DNA from: Methanobacteriota archaeon
GTDB taxonomy: Archaea; Thermoplasmatota; Poseidoniia; Poseidoniales; Poseidoniaceae
Direction: 5' to 3'
Assembly: GCA_002694585.1 (NCBI GenBank)
Contig: NZMM01000087.1
Coordinates: forward strand, 1-18,627
DNA: 18,627 nucleotides
Positions 6,653 through 14,049 of this stretch are shown here, one piece after another; the stretch's first letter is position 1, and each line of letters starts with the position of its first letter. The notes beneath the pieces were generated by a model. That model searched no databases. It worked only from the letters and a program-made list of their open reading frames with translations, and was not told the DNA's origin. Made by a program: the position numbers and the translations under genes.

Positions 6653-7042
6653 TCAATACACGAAGGCCAGGAGTTTCCCACCGATACGGGCGTCCTTGGC
6701 GTCATAGTGGTTCATCACACCGGAACTGGTCGAGAGGATCAGGAGCCCGAAGTCCTGCGCGGGCAGGTAGCGGGACTCCCACTGCTCGTACTCTTGGCGG
6801 CGAACGCTGTGCCGTGGCTTCACGGTACCACAACGGTTGATGGCACCACGCAGTTGCACCGCGTAGTGGCCACCACGGCCGTCCTCTTCGCGCTCATACT
6901 CACCAACGTAACCGGCCTTTTGCATGATGGAAAGGACGTTGCCAAGCAGCTTGGAAGCCGGGGAAAGGTCAACGGTCATCTTACCGGCCTGTTCAGCGTT
7001 GTGAATCTTGACCAGTGCGTCGTTCAGCGGATCGAATTGCAT
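6653..7042 (-). CDS. rps8: Small-subunit ribosomal protein uS8
   Basis: Primary 16S rRNA-binding protein of the small-subunit platform, needed for central-domain assembly. In bacteria it also autoregulates the spc operon by binding its mRNA. The N-terminus DPLNDALVKIHNAEQAGK and the C-terminus GLLILSTSSGVMNHYDAKDARIGGKLLAFVY are typical, and 129 residues matches archaeal uS8. The ATG follows a strong GAGGAGGGGG ribosome-binding stretch just after the uS14 stop. Confidence 0.96.
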   Translation of the reverse strand: MQFDPLNDALVKIHNAEQAGKMTVDLSPASKLLGNVLSIMQKAGYVGEYEREEDGRGGHYAVQLRGAINRCGTVKPRHSVRRQEYEQWESRYLPAQDFGLLILSTSSGVMNHYDAKDARIGGKLLAFVY

Positions 7043-7057
7043 CTCTCATCCCCCTCC

Positions 7058-7210
7058 TCAGTTCAACTTCCTGAAGCCGATCTCCGGCCCCACATCTCGG
7101 AAACACTGGCGGCAAAGGCGCAGCCCGTGTCGGCGAATCAATCCACGGCGGCGGCCGCAGCGGCGGCAACCGTTGGTTCGACCAATGCGTTCTCCATGAT
7201 CTCGTGCCAT
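7058..7210 (-). CDS. rps14: Small-subunit ribosomal protein uS14 (zinc-binding form)
   Basis: A short gene between uL5 and uS8, read directly from the minus strand: ATG at 7210, TGA at 7058-7060, 50 residues. The product contains a four-cysteine zinc ribbon (Cys15, Cys18, Cys33, Cys36, in GCRRCGR and RLCRQCFRD), the linking RGLIRRHGL segment, and the C-terminal GPEIGFRKLN typical of archaeal uS14. It is rRNA-binding in the head of the 30S subunit. The upstream ribosome-binding site (GAGGAGTGA) includes the uL5 stop codon. Its position between uL5 and uS8 is the conserved archaeal one. Confidence 0.95.
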   Translation of the reverse strand: MARDHGERIGRTNGCRRCGRRRGLIRRHGLRLCRQCFRDVGPEIGFRKLN

Positions 7211-7215
7211 GCTTC

Positions 7216-7743
7216 TCACTCCTCCATGATGGTCAAGCCGAACGTCTCCTTGAACCAGGCGCGAGCCTCGTCCGTGGTGACGCGGTGGTCTTGCCCGACC
7301 TTCGCCTTGTGGCGGCGGCGTCGCGAGACGCGGTGGCCGGGGCGCTCAAGCACCACGGTGATGTCCATGCCGAAGATGCCGATCTCCGGGTCGTACTTCT
7401 GTTCGGGGAAATCCGTGTAGTCACGGATGCCGAAGGAAAGGTTGCCAGAGCGGTCAAAGTTCCACGCTGGGATGGTGTTCTCACGGACCCAAAAGGCGTC
7501 CTTGAGGAAAGCCATGATGCGGTCCTGATCGCGCATGGTCACCTTGCACCCAATGGGCGCGCCTTGACGGACCTTGAGGTCGCGGTTCTGGATGCGCCCG
7601 AGGGTGCGCTGTGGGCGGACGCCCGTCACGAGTTCCAGCACCTTCTCGGCGTTGATCAGGCGGTTTCCACCTTCTCCGACACCGATGTTGACGGCGACCT
7701 TGGTGATGCGCGGCTGCATCATGGGGTTGGCGGACTCGCTCAC
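7216..7743 (-). CDS. rpl5: Large-subunit ribosomal protein uL5
   Basis: uL5 binds 5S rRNA with uL18 and contacts the P-site tRNA region. The signature PRITKVAVNIGVGEGG lies near the N-terminus (11-26), followed by QRTLGRIQNRDLKVRQGAPIGCKVTMR and the C-terminal GIFGMDITVVLERPGHRVSRRRR. At 175 residues it is archaeal in size. The start is a GTG at 7743 overlapping the eS4 stop (GTGA). An internal ATG at residue 8 or 9 would remove residues that resemble other archaeal uL5 starts, so GTG is preferred. Confidence 0.95.
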   Translation of the reverse strand: MSESANPMMQPRITKVAVNIGVGEGGNRLINAEKVLELVTGVRPQRTLGRIQNRDLKVRQGAPIGCKVTMRDQDRIMAFLKDAFWVRENTIPAWNFDRSGNLSFGIRDYTDFPEQKYDPEIGIFGMDITVVLERPGHRVSRRRRHKAKVGQDHRVTTDEARAWFKETFGLTIMEE

Positions 7744-8441
7744 GCAGCCACCTCCGTGGTCGGCAGGTCGGCGGACCCGACGGCAAACACGTTGCCGACG
7801 GTGGTGCCGAAGTCATCGAACTGAACCTCGTTGGGCATGCTGGAGCGCTTGACGATGTACTCCTTCACGTTGGCAAAGCTGCCGACGTGCACACCACCGA
7901 TGAGGAAGCAGCGCGTGCCTTCTGCGAAGACGATGTGCTCGAGCACCTCTTGGTCGGGGAGGGAGATGCGCACAGCGTCGTGCGTGGCGTACTGCGCGGC
8001 GTCGTCAACGAGGATGTTGCGACCGTCGTGCAGGTTGACCTGAGTCTTGCCGCCCTTGACGGTGGTCTTGCCTTCGACGCGGCAGACCTTCCACGCGGCG
8101 TCGGACGCGGGGATGGGGCGGTATCGGAGGCGGCCCTTGTGGTCGAGGACGCAGCGGTAGTTGTCCTCGCCGAGGGTGAGGACGTCCATGAGCCCCACGC
8201 TACGGCGGGTCTCGCGGCACACGCGGCCGTCGACCTTGACGAGGCCTTGGTTGAGGATGGCACGAACCTCACGGTTCGTGTTCGCAAGCCCAAGGACGTC
8301 ACGGATGATCATGTTGAGGGGCATGCCGCGCTCAAGGGAGTGGGCTCCAGGCTTGGGCTTGGACACCCAGATGCTGGTCTTCCGGGGAAGGGGCCAACTG
8401 CGGGGCATGACGAGGCGCTTCAGGTGGTTTGGACTGGCCAT
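7740..8441 (-). CDS. rps4e: Small-subunit ribosomal protein eS4
   Basis: Archaeal/eukaryotic eS4, unrelated in overall fold to bacterial uS4 though it carries an S4-like RNA-binding motif. The N-terminus HLKRLVMPRSWPLPRKTSIWVSKPKPGAHSLERGMPL is diagnostic. An S4-like segment follows (IIRDVLGLANTNREVRAILNQGLVKVDGRV), with a KOW-like region near the C-terminus (GTRCFLIGGVHVGSFANVKEYI). The ATG at 8441 (233 residues) is preferred over a TTG at 8450 because AGGAG lies 10 nt upstream. The last residues overlap the GTG start of uL5. Confidence 0.96.
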   Translation of the reverse strand: MASPNHLKRLVMPRSWPLPRKTSIWVSKPKPGAHSLERGMPLNMIIRDVLGLANTNREVRAILNQGLVKVDGRVCRETRRSVGLMDVLTLGEDNYRCVLDHKGRLRYRPIPASDAAWKVCRVEGKTTVKGGKTQVNLHDGRNILVDDAAQYATHDAVRISLPDQEVLEHIVFAEGTRCFLIGGVHVGSFANVKEYIVKRSSMPNEVQFDDFGTTVGNVFAVGSADLPTTEVAA

Positions 8442-8446
8442 GATGT

Positions 8447-8854
8447 TCAACTCCTGTTCTCCGTGAGTTTCTGCATGCGCAGCTTGTCGGACTCGTCCAG
8501 TCGGACGATCACAACGTTGGAGGCGTGCACGGGGACCGCTTCTTCGCGGTTGTCAGATTTGGCGACCGTGACGCCTTCGATGGTGAGACGGCCCGTGTTG
8601 GAGTCGACCGTCAGGACGACGCCCTCGGTCGCGCCGTCGTGGCGCTTGCCACCGTGGCGCTTGCCGCCGTGGGCCATGTCGCCACGGACCACGCGGACCG
8701 TGTCGCCGACGCGAACGGTCGTGGAGCGGAGGTGCGCGAGGCGCTCGTCGGGGTTCGCCAACATGAGGCGGGCCGCGACGTTGCGTCGCTTGATGTGCTG
8801 GGGCGCGTTGGCCTGGGCCTTGCGCTGCTTGCCGGGCTTGCTGCTCTTCACCAT
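8447..8854 (-). CDS. rpl24: Large-subunit ribosomal protein uL24 with HGGKR tandem insertion
   Basis: uL24 is an early assembly protein that binds the 5' region of 23S rRNA through a KOW domain. Archaeal features include SSKPGKQRKAQANAPQHIKRRNVAARL and the KOW core STTVRVGDTVRVVRGD (44-59). The KOW turn, normally a short glycine-rich loop, is enlarged here by a duplicated HGGKR (62-66 and 67-71) before DGATEGVVLTVD. The DNA behind it is a 15-bp tandem repeat. The start follows TGAGGTGAGACC with a 9-nt gap from the uL14 stop. The end abuts eS4. Confidence 0.95.
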   Translation of the reverse strand: MVKSSKPGKQRKAQANAPQHIKRRNVAARLMLANPDERLAHLRSTTVRVGDTVRVVRGDMAHGGKRHGGKRHDGATEGVVLTVDSNTGRLTIEGVTVAKSDNREEAVPVHASNVVIVRLDESDKLRMQKLTENRS

Positions 8855-8863
8855 GGTCTCACC

Positions 8864-9262
8864 TCACACAATCTGCTTCGCCGTGGCGGCGATCCTGGGC
8901 CAGCGCTCTGCGGCTTCGCGAGCAACGGGGCCCTTGATGTCGGAACCTTGGACGTCGCCACGCTCGTTGACGATGACGCAGGCGTTGTCCTCGAACTGCA
9001 CCCAGCTGCCGTCGGCACGACGGAAGGGGCGGCGCTGCCGGACGATGACGGCGTTGAACATTTGACGGCGGGTCTGCGGGGTTCCCTTCTTGACGGAAAC
9101 CTTCGCGAGGTGGCCTACACCCGCAGAGGGGTATCGACGCATCGTGCCGCCGAGCTTCAGGACGTTGATGATCTGGACGACCTTTGCCCCGGTGTTGTCG
9201 GCAACGTGGAGGCGTGCTGCGGTGGGCAGACCACGGGTCTGACGGCCGGCGATGCCCTTCAT
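8864..9262 (-). CDS. rpl14: Large-subunit ribosomal protein uL14
   Basis: Large-subunit protein at the interface with the small subunit, forming an intersubunit bridge. Diagnostic segments are LHVADNTGAKVVQIINV (18-34), the basic KVSVKKGTPQTRRQMFNAVIVRQRRPFRRADGSWVQFEDNACVIVNERGD, and GSDIKGPVAREAAERWPRIAATAKQIV. The length of 132 is normal for archaea. The ATG overlaps the uS17 stop by one base (CTGATGAAG), so coupling is likely. Confidence 0.97.
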   Translation of the reverse strand: MKGIAGRQTRGLPTAARLHVADNTGAKVVQIINVLKLGGTMRRYPSAGVGHLAKVSVKKGTPQTRRQMFNAVIVRQRRPFRRADGSWVQFEDNACVIVNERGDVQGSDIKGPVAREAAERWPRIAATAKQIV

Positions 9263-9600
9263 CAGGCCTCACCTCCGGAGGTCACTTCGACCACGCAGAA
9301 CGCAACCGACTTGGAGAGCGGGCGGCATTCCATGACCTTGACCGTGTCACCAATCTCGACCTTGCCAATGCAGGCGGGGAGGTGAGCGCTCATCTTGCTC
9401 GTGCGCTTCTCAAAACGTTCGTACTTCTGCATGTAGCGGACGTTGTCACGCTGCAAGGTGATCGTGCTCTGCATGCCCACGCTGGCGATGGTGCCCTCAA
9501 GCACCTGGCCGCGCAAGCGGAGGCTGCCGTAGAAGGGACAGTTTTCGTCCCCGTCCCACTCACCAGTGGGGGCCTTCACGTCGATTCCAATGTCTCGCAT
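9262..9600 (-). CDS. rps17: Small-subunit ribosomal protein uS17
   Basis: OB-fold primary binder of the 5' domain of 16S rRNA. The archaeal N-terminus RDIGIDVKAPTGEWDGDENCPFYGSL is diagnostic, followed by RGQVLEGTIASVGMQSTITLQRDNVRYMQKYERFEKRTSKMSAHLPACI and GDTVKVMECRPLSKSVAFCVVEV. I chose ATG 9600 (112 residues) over a GTG two codons upstream that overlaps the preceding stop. AGGTGTGA lies just ahead of the ATG. It is placed after Rpp29 as in many Euryarchaeota. Confidence 0.96.
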   Translation of the reverse strand: MRDIGIDVKAPTGEWDGDENCPFYGSLRLRGQVLEGTIASVGMQSTITLQRDNVRYMQKYERFEKRTSKMSAHLPACIGKVEIGDTVKVMECRPLSKSVAFCVVEVTSGGEA

Positions 9601-9602
9601 GT

Positions 9603-9866
9603 TCACACCTTCGGGTAGTTGCGGTTGGTCCTGTCTTCAGGTCGCTGCCGCATCAGCGATCCGTCGATGACGGTCGAGAAACCGTCGATGGAAAAGGAAA
9701 TCCCGGCCTTGCCGAGGGTGAGGGCACGGTCGCCCTCGAGGAGATGGATGGTGTTGCGGGTCTCGCCAATCACGTGACCCTGACGACCGATGAGGCTGGC
9801 ATCGGCCGCGGCGACGACGGTCAAACCGGCGCCAATCCAAGGAAGGTTACGCACGTCCATCATCAT
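9603..9866 (-). CDS. rnp1: RNase P protein component 1 (Rpp29/Pop4 family)
   Basis: Protein subunit of archaeal RNase P, which trims the 5' leader of pre-tRNA together with RNase P RNA. In other archaea Rpp29 pairs with Rpp21. It is an Sm-like barrel. Recognisable features are SLIGRQGHVIGETRNTIHLLEGDRALTLGKAGISFSI and the C-terminal LMRQRPEDRTNRN, matching the family's RPEDR signature. At 87 residues it is compact. Three consecutive ATGs (9866, 9863, 9860) follow GGAGGTG; the exact start is uncertain by up to two codons. It overlaps the aIF1 stop. Linkage between aIF1 and uS17 is the classical euryarchaeal location. Confidence 0.93.
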   Translation of the reverse strand: MMMDVRNLPWIGAGLTVVAAADASLIGRQGHVIGETRNTIHLLEGDRALTLGKAGISFSIDGFSTVIDGSLMRQRPEDRTNRNYPKV

Positions 9867-10162
9867 CGCACCTCCACATTGTATCCGTTGTTTCGAAGCA
9901 CCTGAGCCGCCTTCTTTTTGTGGTCCCCTTGGAGTTCAATCGTACGTCCCTTTACCGTTCCACCAGCGGCGCACTTGTTCTTGAGCAACTTTGCGAGTTT
10001 GTTGATGTCGATGGCACCGTCGTCGAGCCCCTCCACCTTTGTCACAATCTTGCCGTACCTCCGCTTGTCTGTGCTCAGAATTGCGCGTTGTTGTTCCTTG
10101 GCGATTTCTTGGCAGATGCAGAGCTCGTTCGGGAGCCCACAGGTGCTGCAGATCACGGCCAT
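9863..10162 (-). CDS. Translation initiation factor aIF1 (SUI1 family)
   Basis: Archaeal homologue of eIF1, which binds near the P site of the small subunit and polices start-codon selection. The SUI1 fold is recognisable from KRRYGKIVTKVEGLDDGAIDINKLAKLLKNKCAAGGTVKGRTIELQGDHKKKAAQVLRNNGYNVEV. The N-terminus has a zinc-knuckle pattern with Cys5, Cys8, Cys15 and Cys17, as in many archaeal aIF1 proteins. The length of 99 is normal. The ATG lies 20 nt after uL29 with AAGGAG upstream. Confidence 0.95.
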   Translation of the reverse strand: MAVICSTCGLPNELCICQEIAKEQQRAILSTDKRRYGKIVTKVEGLDDGAIDINKLAKLLKNKCAAGGTVKGRTIELQGDHKKKAAQVLRNNGYNVEVR

Positions 10163-10182
10163 ATGGTGTCGTCTCCTTGAAT

Positions 10183-10383
10183 TCAGTCTGCTCGCTGAGC
10201 GAGGTGGGTCTTGATGCGCGCGATGCTGCGGCTCGTCGCCTTGTAGGCGCCCATGTTGGCGGGGGTCCCACCGAGCGCTTTCTCAGCGTTGAGTTGAAGC
10301 ATTTCTTCCTGAAGTTCCACGAGGCGCGCTTGCAGCGCATCGAGGCTCATCGAAGCGATGTCGCGGTTGCTGACGTGGGTCAC
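10183..10383 (-). CDS. rpl29: Large-subunit ribosomal protein uL29
   Basis: Short two-helix large-subunit protein near the exit tunnel, part of the docking platform for SRP and chaperones. SMSLDALQARLVELQEEMLQLNAEKALGGTPANMGAYKATSRSIARIKTHLAQR gives the two long helices and the conserved IARIKT motif. A GTG start at 10383 overlaps the uS3 stop (GTGA) and gives 66 residues, the family norm. Starting at the internal ATG at residue 12 would cut the usual N-terminal turn. Confidence 0.93.
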   Translation of the reverse strand: MTHVSNRDIASMSLDALQARLVELQEEMLQLNAEKALGGTPANMGAYKATSRSIARIKTHLAQRAD

Positions 10384-11045
10384 TCCGCCACCTCCGTGGT
10401 TGGCTCTTCCGCCGCTGCCGCTGCACGGTTGGCGAGTTCCTCATCGCTGAAGATGCTGATTTCGTGGGGCAGGCGGGTGCCAGGTCGCATGATTTCGACG
10501 GTCACACCGATGGTGCCGAGTTTCTTGACGCAGACCGAGTAGCCCTTGTCCATGTAGCGCTCTGCGGTCTCACCGCAGTACTTGACGTGGCCGAGGATGA
10601 ACTTCTGGGTGCGGTTGCGCGACCCGGTCAGCTTTCCAGCGAGGGTGATGATCACACCGCGCGCGCCTGCGTCCATGATGTTCTGAGCGGCGGAGTGGCC
10701 CGCACGGCGGTAGTACCAGCCGCGCTCCATGGCCGAAGCGATCTTTTCGGCCATGACCTGAGCGTTCAGGGCAGGGGTCTCGACCTCAACGACGTCGAGC
10801 TTGGGCGAGGGGAGGGTGAACTCGTCGTTCAAGCGGCGCTGAAGTTCGTTGATGATCTTGCCACGGCGGCCGATGACCATGCCCACGCGCTCGGCAGTGA
10901 CGGTGACCTTCGTGCCGGCAGGGGTGCGGACGATGTCGAGGCCGCCAAAGCCGGCCTTCTTGGTGTTCTTCATCAGGAATTCCTTGACCAGGAGACGGTC
11001 GACGTTCCGGTTCACGATGCGGCGGATGCTGTTTTCCTTGCTCAT
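10380..11045 (-). CDS. rps3: Small-subunit ribosomal protein uS3
   Basis: Head protein of the small subunit, lining the mRNA entry channel. It has an N-terminal type II KH domain with GLDIVRTPAGTKVTVTAERVGMVIGRRGKIINELQ (the GRRGK loop contacts RNA), and a C-terminal domain with AMERGWYYRRAGHSAAQNIMDAGARGVIITLAGKLTGSRNRTQKFILG and GTIGVTVEIMRPGTRLPHEI. I chose ATG 11045 (221 residues), spaced 5 nt from GGTGA; the adjacent ATG 11048 is possible. The frame stays open upstream into uL22 but has no support there. It ends in an acidic stretch, like several neighbours. Confidence 0.95.
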   Translation of the reverse strand: MSKENSIRRIVNRNVDRLLVKEFLMKNTKKAGFGGLDIVRTPAGTKVTVTAERVGMVIGRRGKIINELQRRLNDEFTLPSPKLDVVEVETPALNAQVMAEKIASAMERGWYYRRAGHSAAQNIMDAGARGVIITLAGKLTGSRNRTQKFILGHVKYCGETAERYMDKGYSVCVKKLGTIGVTVEIMRPGTRLPHEISIFSDEELANRAAAAAEEPTTEVAE

Positions 11046-11055
11046 CATCTTCACC

Positions 11056-11652
11056 TCAGAACTCGTCGTCCTCCACGTCGTAGGAATCTGGCGCCTCAAG
11101 GAAGACCTCGAGGTTCACCTGGTAGTGGTTCTTTGGCGTGGCTCGACCACGCGCACGGGGCATGAAGCCACGCTTGATGGTCCCGCGGTGGGCGGCAATG
11201 TGGGTGATGATCATGTCCTCAGCATCGATGTCTTCGTGCTGGTGGCGAGCGTTGTCCATCGCGCTGTTGAGCAGCTTGATGACCACGCGGGACGCCTTGA
11301 CGGGGTAGCGACCAGGACCCATGCCACCCTTGCGGTGACCGACCATCGAGGGGCCGGAGCGCTTGCGCTTCTTGTTGCCTGAACCGAGGCGGTATGGGAT
11401 CGCTTCGGCCTTGGCGCGAATGTCGGGGCGGTCCGAATCAATGAGGAGGACCTTCTCGAGCTTGCGGACGGCGGCACCCGCGGTCATGCCGCGAACGGTG
11501 CGGCAGATTTCGAAGCACGCCTTGACGTGCACGTCCACGTTCGTGGCACGGGCGACGGAGAGGCGGTTGCCTTGCAGAGGCTGTGTGAAACCCTTCTGAG
11601 GGAGTTGGCGACGCTTGTCGCGTCGGTTCATGGTTCGTGCGTTCTTGCCCAT
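11056..11652 (-). CDS. rpl22: Large-subunit ribosomal protein uL22
   Basis: uL22 extends a loop into the nascent-peptide exit tunnel and contacts all 23S domains. The archaeal form is recognised by VRGMTAGAAVRKLEKVLL, IPYRLGSGNKKRKRSGPSMVGHRKGGMGPGRYPVKASRVVIKLLNSAMDNA and AHRGTIKRGFMPRARGRATPKNHYQVNLEVFLEA. Its 198 residues lie at the upper end of the family. It finishes with an acidic tail (DSYDVEDDEF), echoing uL15 and the eL32 linker. The start follows TGAGGTGAG from the uS19 stop. Confidence 0.96.
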   Translation of the reverse strand: MGKNARTMNRRDKRRQLPQKGFTQPLQGNRLSVARATNVDVHVKACFEICRTVRGMTAGAAVRKLEKVLLIDSDRPDIRAKAEAIPYRLGSGNKKRKRSGPSMVGHRKGGMGPGRYPVKASRVVIKLLNSAMDNARHQHEDIDAEDMIITHIAAHRGTIKRGFMPRARGRATPKNHYQVNLEVFLEAPDSYDVEDDEF

Positions 11653-11662
11653 TCATCTCACC

Positions 11663-12154
11663 TCACTTCAGCGGCACGTGCTTCGACGACCGGGTTGCAC
11701 CCACACCAGGGCCGCTGTGCGCGACGCTTCGGCGGGTCAGGGCGAATTCACCGAGGTAGTGCCCGATCATTTCGGGACGGACCTCGATCTCGACGAAGGC
11801 TTGGCCGTTGTGCACGGCGATGCGCTTGCCGACGAACTCGGGGAGGATGACCATGTCACGGCGGTGCGTGCGCACAGTGCGGCCGGACGTCCGGCGGATG
11901 CGGTCGAGGAGACGCTCGTTCTCCTCAGAGAGGCCGCGCGCGATGGTTCGGCGGGCACGGGCAGGGAGCAGCTCGATGACCGACATGCTGTCGGATTCCT
12001 CAGAGGGCCAGAGCGGCATTTCCTTCAGGTCGGCCACGGAGTAGCCACGGTACGTGAACTCCTTCTTGGCGCGAGACGTGGTGGTTGCGAGGCGCTTGCG
12101 TGCCTTGCGGCGCGACGCCTTGGGGGTCATGAATGACTTCTTCTTCTTCGCCAT
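11663..12154 (-). CDS. rps19: Small-subunit ribosomal protein uS19
   Basis: Head protein of the small subunit, forming an intersubunit bridge with the large-subunit central protuberance. The core is recognised by KEFTYRGYSVADLKEMPL, LLPARARRTIARGLSEENERLLDRIR, and the C-terminal VGKRIAVHNGQAFVEIEVRPEMIGHYLGEFALTRRSVAHSGPGVGATRSSKHVPLK. I chose ATG 12154 (163 residues) rather than GTG 12160, which overlaps the uL2 stop; GGTGAG lies at good spacing. It is longer than many archaeal uS19 because of a lysine- and arginine-rich N-terminus (KKKK near residue 3). Confidence 0.95.
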   Translation of the reverse strand: MAKKKKSFMTPKASRRKARKRLATTTSRAKKEFTYRGYSVADLKEMPLWPSEESDSMSVIELLPARARRTIARGLSEENERLLDRIRRTSGRTVRTHRRDMVILPEFVGKRIAVHNGQAFVEIEVRPEMIGHYLGEFALTRRSVAHSGPGVGATRSSKHVPLK

Positions 12155-12156
12155 GC

Positions 12157-12882
12157 TCACTCACCTTGCTTCGACTTGCCGCGACCTCGACCCGTGCGGC
12201 GTGGGGCGATCAGACCGACCTTGGCACCAGGAGAGGTGCCACGGGCGACGGAGTTGGGGCCGTGAACGGCTTGGTGGTTTCCACCACCGTGGGGGTGGTC
12301 CACGGGGTTCATCGCAACACCGCTGACGTGAGGGTACAGCTTGCCGCGTGCCTTGGCCTTGTAGTAGGCCGCACCGGCGGTGCGCAGCGGCATTTCGCTG
12401 CGGCCGTGGCCGGCGAGCACACCAATGGTGGCGCGGCAGGTGCTGGGGAGCATCTTGAGGGAGCCGGAGGGCAGGCGAACGCGGATCTTGTCGCCCACCG
12501 CACCTTCGACGATGGCGGAGTTGCCGCCGGAGCGGGCAATCTTGCCACCGTCACCGGGACGGAGTTCGACGTTGTTGACCGCTGTTCCTTCAGGGATGTT
12601 GGCCAGCGCGGTGATGTTGCCGGGCTTGAGGGACACGTTGCCGCCCACCGCGATGGTGGAGCCGATGGCAACTCCCTCGGTGGCGACGACCATGGTCGTC
12701 TCACCGTCGGGGAGCTTGATCTTGGCCAGAGGCGCGGTGTGGACCGGGCTGTGGATGAGGTCGATGACCTCGCCAACCACATCGTTCTCACGTGGCATGG
12801 CGTTCTTCCCGGGGAACCGGTGGCTGGAGACCTTGTAGCGAGGGGAGGACCCCTTGCGCTGTGCACGAATTCGCTTACCCAT
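12157..12882 (-). CDS. rpl2: Large-subunit ribosomal protein uL2
   Basis: One of the most conserved ribosomal proteins, needed for subunit association and peptidyl-transferase integrity. It has an N-terminal OB-like domain, an SH3-like middle, and the signature C-terminal loop PVDHPHGGGNHQAVHGPN with the histidine-rich turn near the peptidyl-transferase centre. Other hallmarks are IPEGTAVNNVELRPGDGGKIARSGGNSAIV and LPSGSLKMLPSTCRATIGVL. The length of 241 is normal for archaea. The start is 16 nt after uL23 with a G-rich ribosome-binding stretch. Confidence 0.98.
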   Translation of the reverse strand: MGKRIRAQRKGSSPRYKVSSHRFPGKNAMPRENDVVGEVIDLIHSPVHTAPLAKIKLPDGETTMVVATEGVAIGSTIAVGGNVSLKPGNITALANIPEGTAVNNVELRPGDGGKIARSGGNSAIVEGAVGDKIRVRLPSGSLKMLPSTCRATIGVLAGHGRSEMPLRTAGAAYYKAKARGKLYPHVSGVAMNPVDHPHGGGNHQAVHGPNSVARGTSPGAKVGLIAPRRTGRGRGKSKQGE

Positions 12883-12898
12883 GTTTCATCCCCCCAAA

Positions 12899-13156
12899 TC
12901 AGAACGCACCCAGGCGCATTGCGGCGTCTTCCGCGTCGTATCCTTCGGCCAAGCGCACCGAGGCGTGCTTGCCGTGCTTGGTGATTCGCGTGTTGACCTT
13001 CGCGACCTCGACCTCAAAGATGATCTCGACGGCGCGAGCGATCTGCGTCTTGGTGGCGCGCTTGTCGACGATGAACTCGAGGCGCTGCTCCATGGAGCGG
13101 GCTTCCATCGACTTCTCGGTCAGCCAGGGCATGATGATGACGTCGTATGCATCCAT
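12899..13156 (-). CDS. rpl23: Large-subunit ribosomal protein uL23
   Basis: uL23 sits at the exit tunnel mouth and is a docking site for SRP and nascent-chain factors. The protein begins MDAYDVIIMPWLTEKSM, the characteristic PxxTEKS motif, followed by EFIVDKRATKTQIARAVEIIFEVEVAKVNTRI and a basic KHGKHASVRLAEGYDAEDAAMRLGAF. Its 85 residues match archaeal uL23. The ribosome-binding site is TGAGGTGAGACC, where TGA is the uL4 stop. Confidence 0.97.
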   Translation of the reverse strand: MDAYDVIIMPWLTEKSMEARSMEQRLEFIVDKRATKTQIARAVEIIFEVEVAKVNTRITKHGKHASVRLAEGYDAEDAAMRLGAF

Positions 13157-13165
13157 GGTCTCACC

Positions 13166-14047
13166 TCAGTTCATGGCCTCCACGGCGCTCTTGGTGAACA
13201 CCGTCAGGCGACCGACCGCGCCACCGGGGGCGAGGTCTTCCGCGCAGAGGTCCTTGACCGCCACGACGTCAACGCCGGGCAGGTTGCGCACAGCGTGCGC
13301 CAGGCCTTCCTTGCGGGACACGACCAGAAGCACGGACTTGGGCGTCTTGTGGACGCGCCCGCGCATGGTCCCCTTCCCGGCACGAATCTTGCGGCCCTCA
13401 CGGGCACGGCGGAGGTCCTCGCCGAGGCCGAGGGCCTCGAACATGGCCTTGGCCTTGCGCGTGGCGTGGCCGTGGTTGAAGGTCTCGATATCGTAGGTGT
13501 TGGTGTCACCGTCGACGACCTCGGTGTAGGAACCGAGGACAATAGGCAGCGAAGCAACGTCGTCACCAATGCGGTGACCACGGGCAACCACCGTCGCGAC
13601 GTCGGTGGTGGCCGCGAGCGCAGCGTCACGCGCCAAGCGGCGCTCCTTCTGGTTCAGCTTGCGGGACCAGTCGCGCTCGACCTTGGGGCCGTGTGCACGG
13701 CGTCCACCGAGCGTGTGCGGGTTCTGGGCACCGCGACGGGATCCTGCCCGACGCATGATGCGGGACACACCACGGCCCTTGCCCCACCATTCGACGGAGT
13801 GCTTCATGCCGGCCATCGGGCGGCGCTTGCCCTGGTGGGCACGGGACCCGTAGGGCTGGCGGCGGTTGGCGCGCGAGGACGCCACAGCGAGTTTGATGAG
13901 GTCCGTACGGACGGAGGCCTCGAAGTTCGAGGGCAGGGTGATGGCCTTGCCTTCGTTGACGTCCACCTCGATGTCGGAGTGGAGGCGACCTGCCTCGACT
14001 TCGCCCTGAGAGACGGTCGTTGTGATGTCCATGACCTTGACCTTCAT
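13166..14047 (-). CDS. rpl4: Large-subunit ribosomal protein uL4
   Basis: Large-subunit protein whose loop reaches the exit tunnel constriction. In bacteria it also autoregulates the S10 operon by binding the leader mRNA. Archaeal features are LPSNFEASVRTDLIKLAVASSRANRRQPYGSRAHQGKRRPMAGMKHSVEWWGKGRGVSRIMRR (the tunnel loop), GGRRAHGPKVERDWSRKLNQKERRLARDAALAAT, and GVDVVAVKDLCAEDLAPGGAVGRLTVFTKSAVEAM. The length of 293 is slightly longer than typical. The start at 14047 keeps the usual MKVKVMD opening, just after the uL3 stop. Confidence 0.97.
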   Translation of the reverse strand: MKVKVMDITTTVSQGEVEAGRLHSDIEVDVNEGKAITLPSNFEASVRTDLIKLAVASSRANRRQPYGSRAHQGKRRPMAGMKHSVEWWGKGRGVSRIMRRAGSRRGAQNPHTLGGRRAHGPKVERDWSRKLNQKERRLARDAALAATTDVATVVARGHRIGDDVASLPIVLGSYTEVVDGDTNTYDIETFNHGHATRKAKAMFEALGLGEDLRRAREGRKIRAGKGTMRGRVHKTPKSVLLVVSRKEGLAHAVRNLPGVDVVAVKDLCAEDLAPGGAVGRLTVFTKSAVEAMN

Positions 14048-14049
14048 CT

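Noticed and set aside
6134..7420. Long plus-strand open frame opposite uL6, uS8, uS14 and part of uL5
   Set aside because: Antisense to clearly identified genes and spanning four of them; composition is typical of GC-rich shadow translation.
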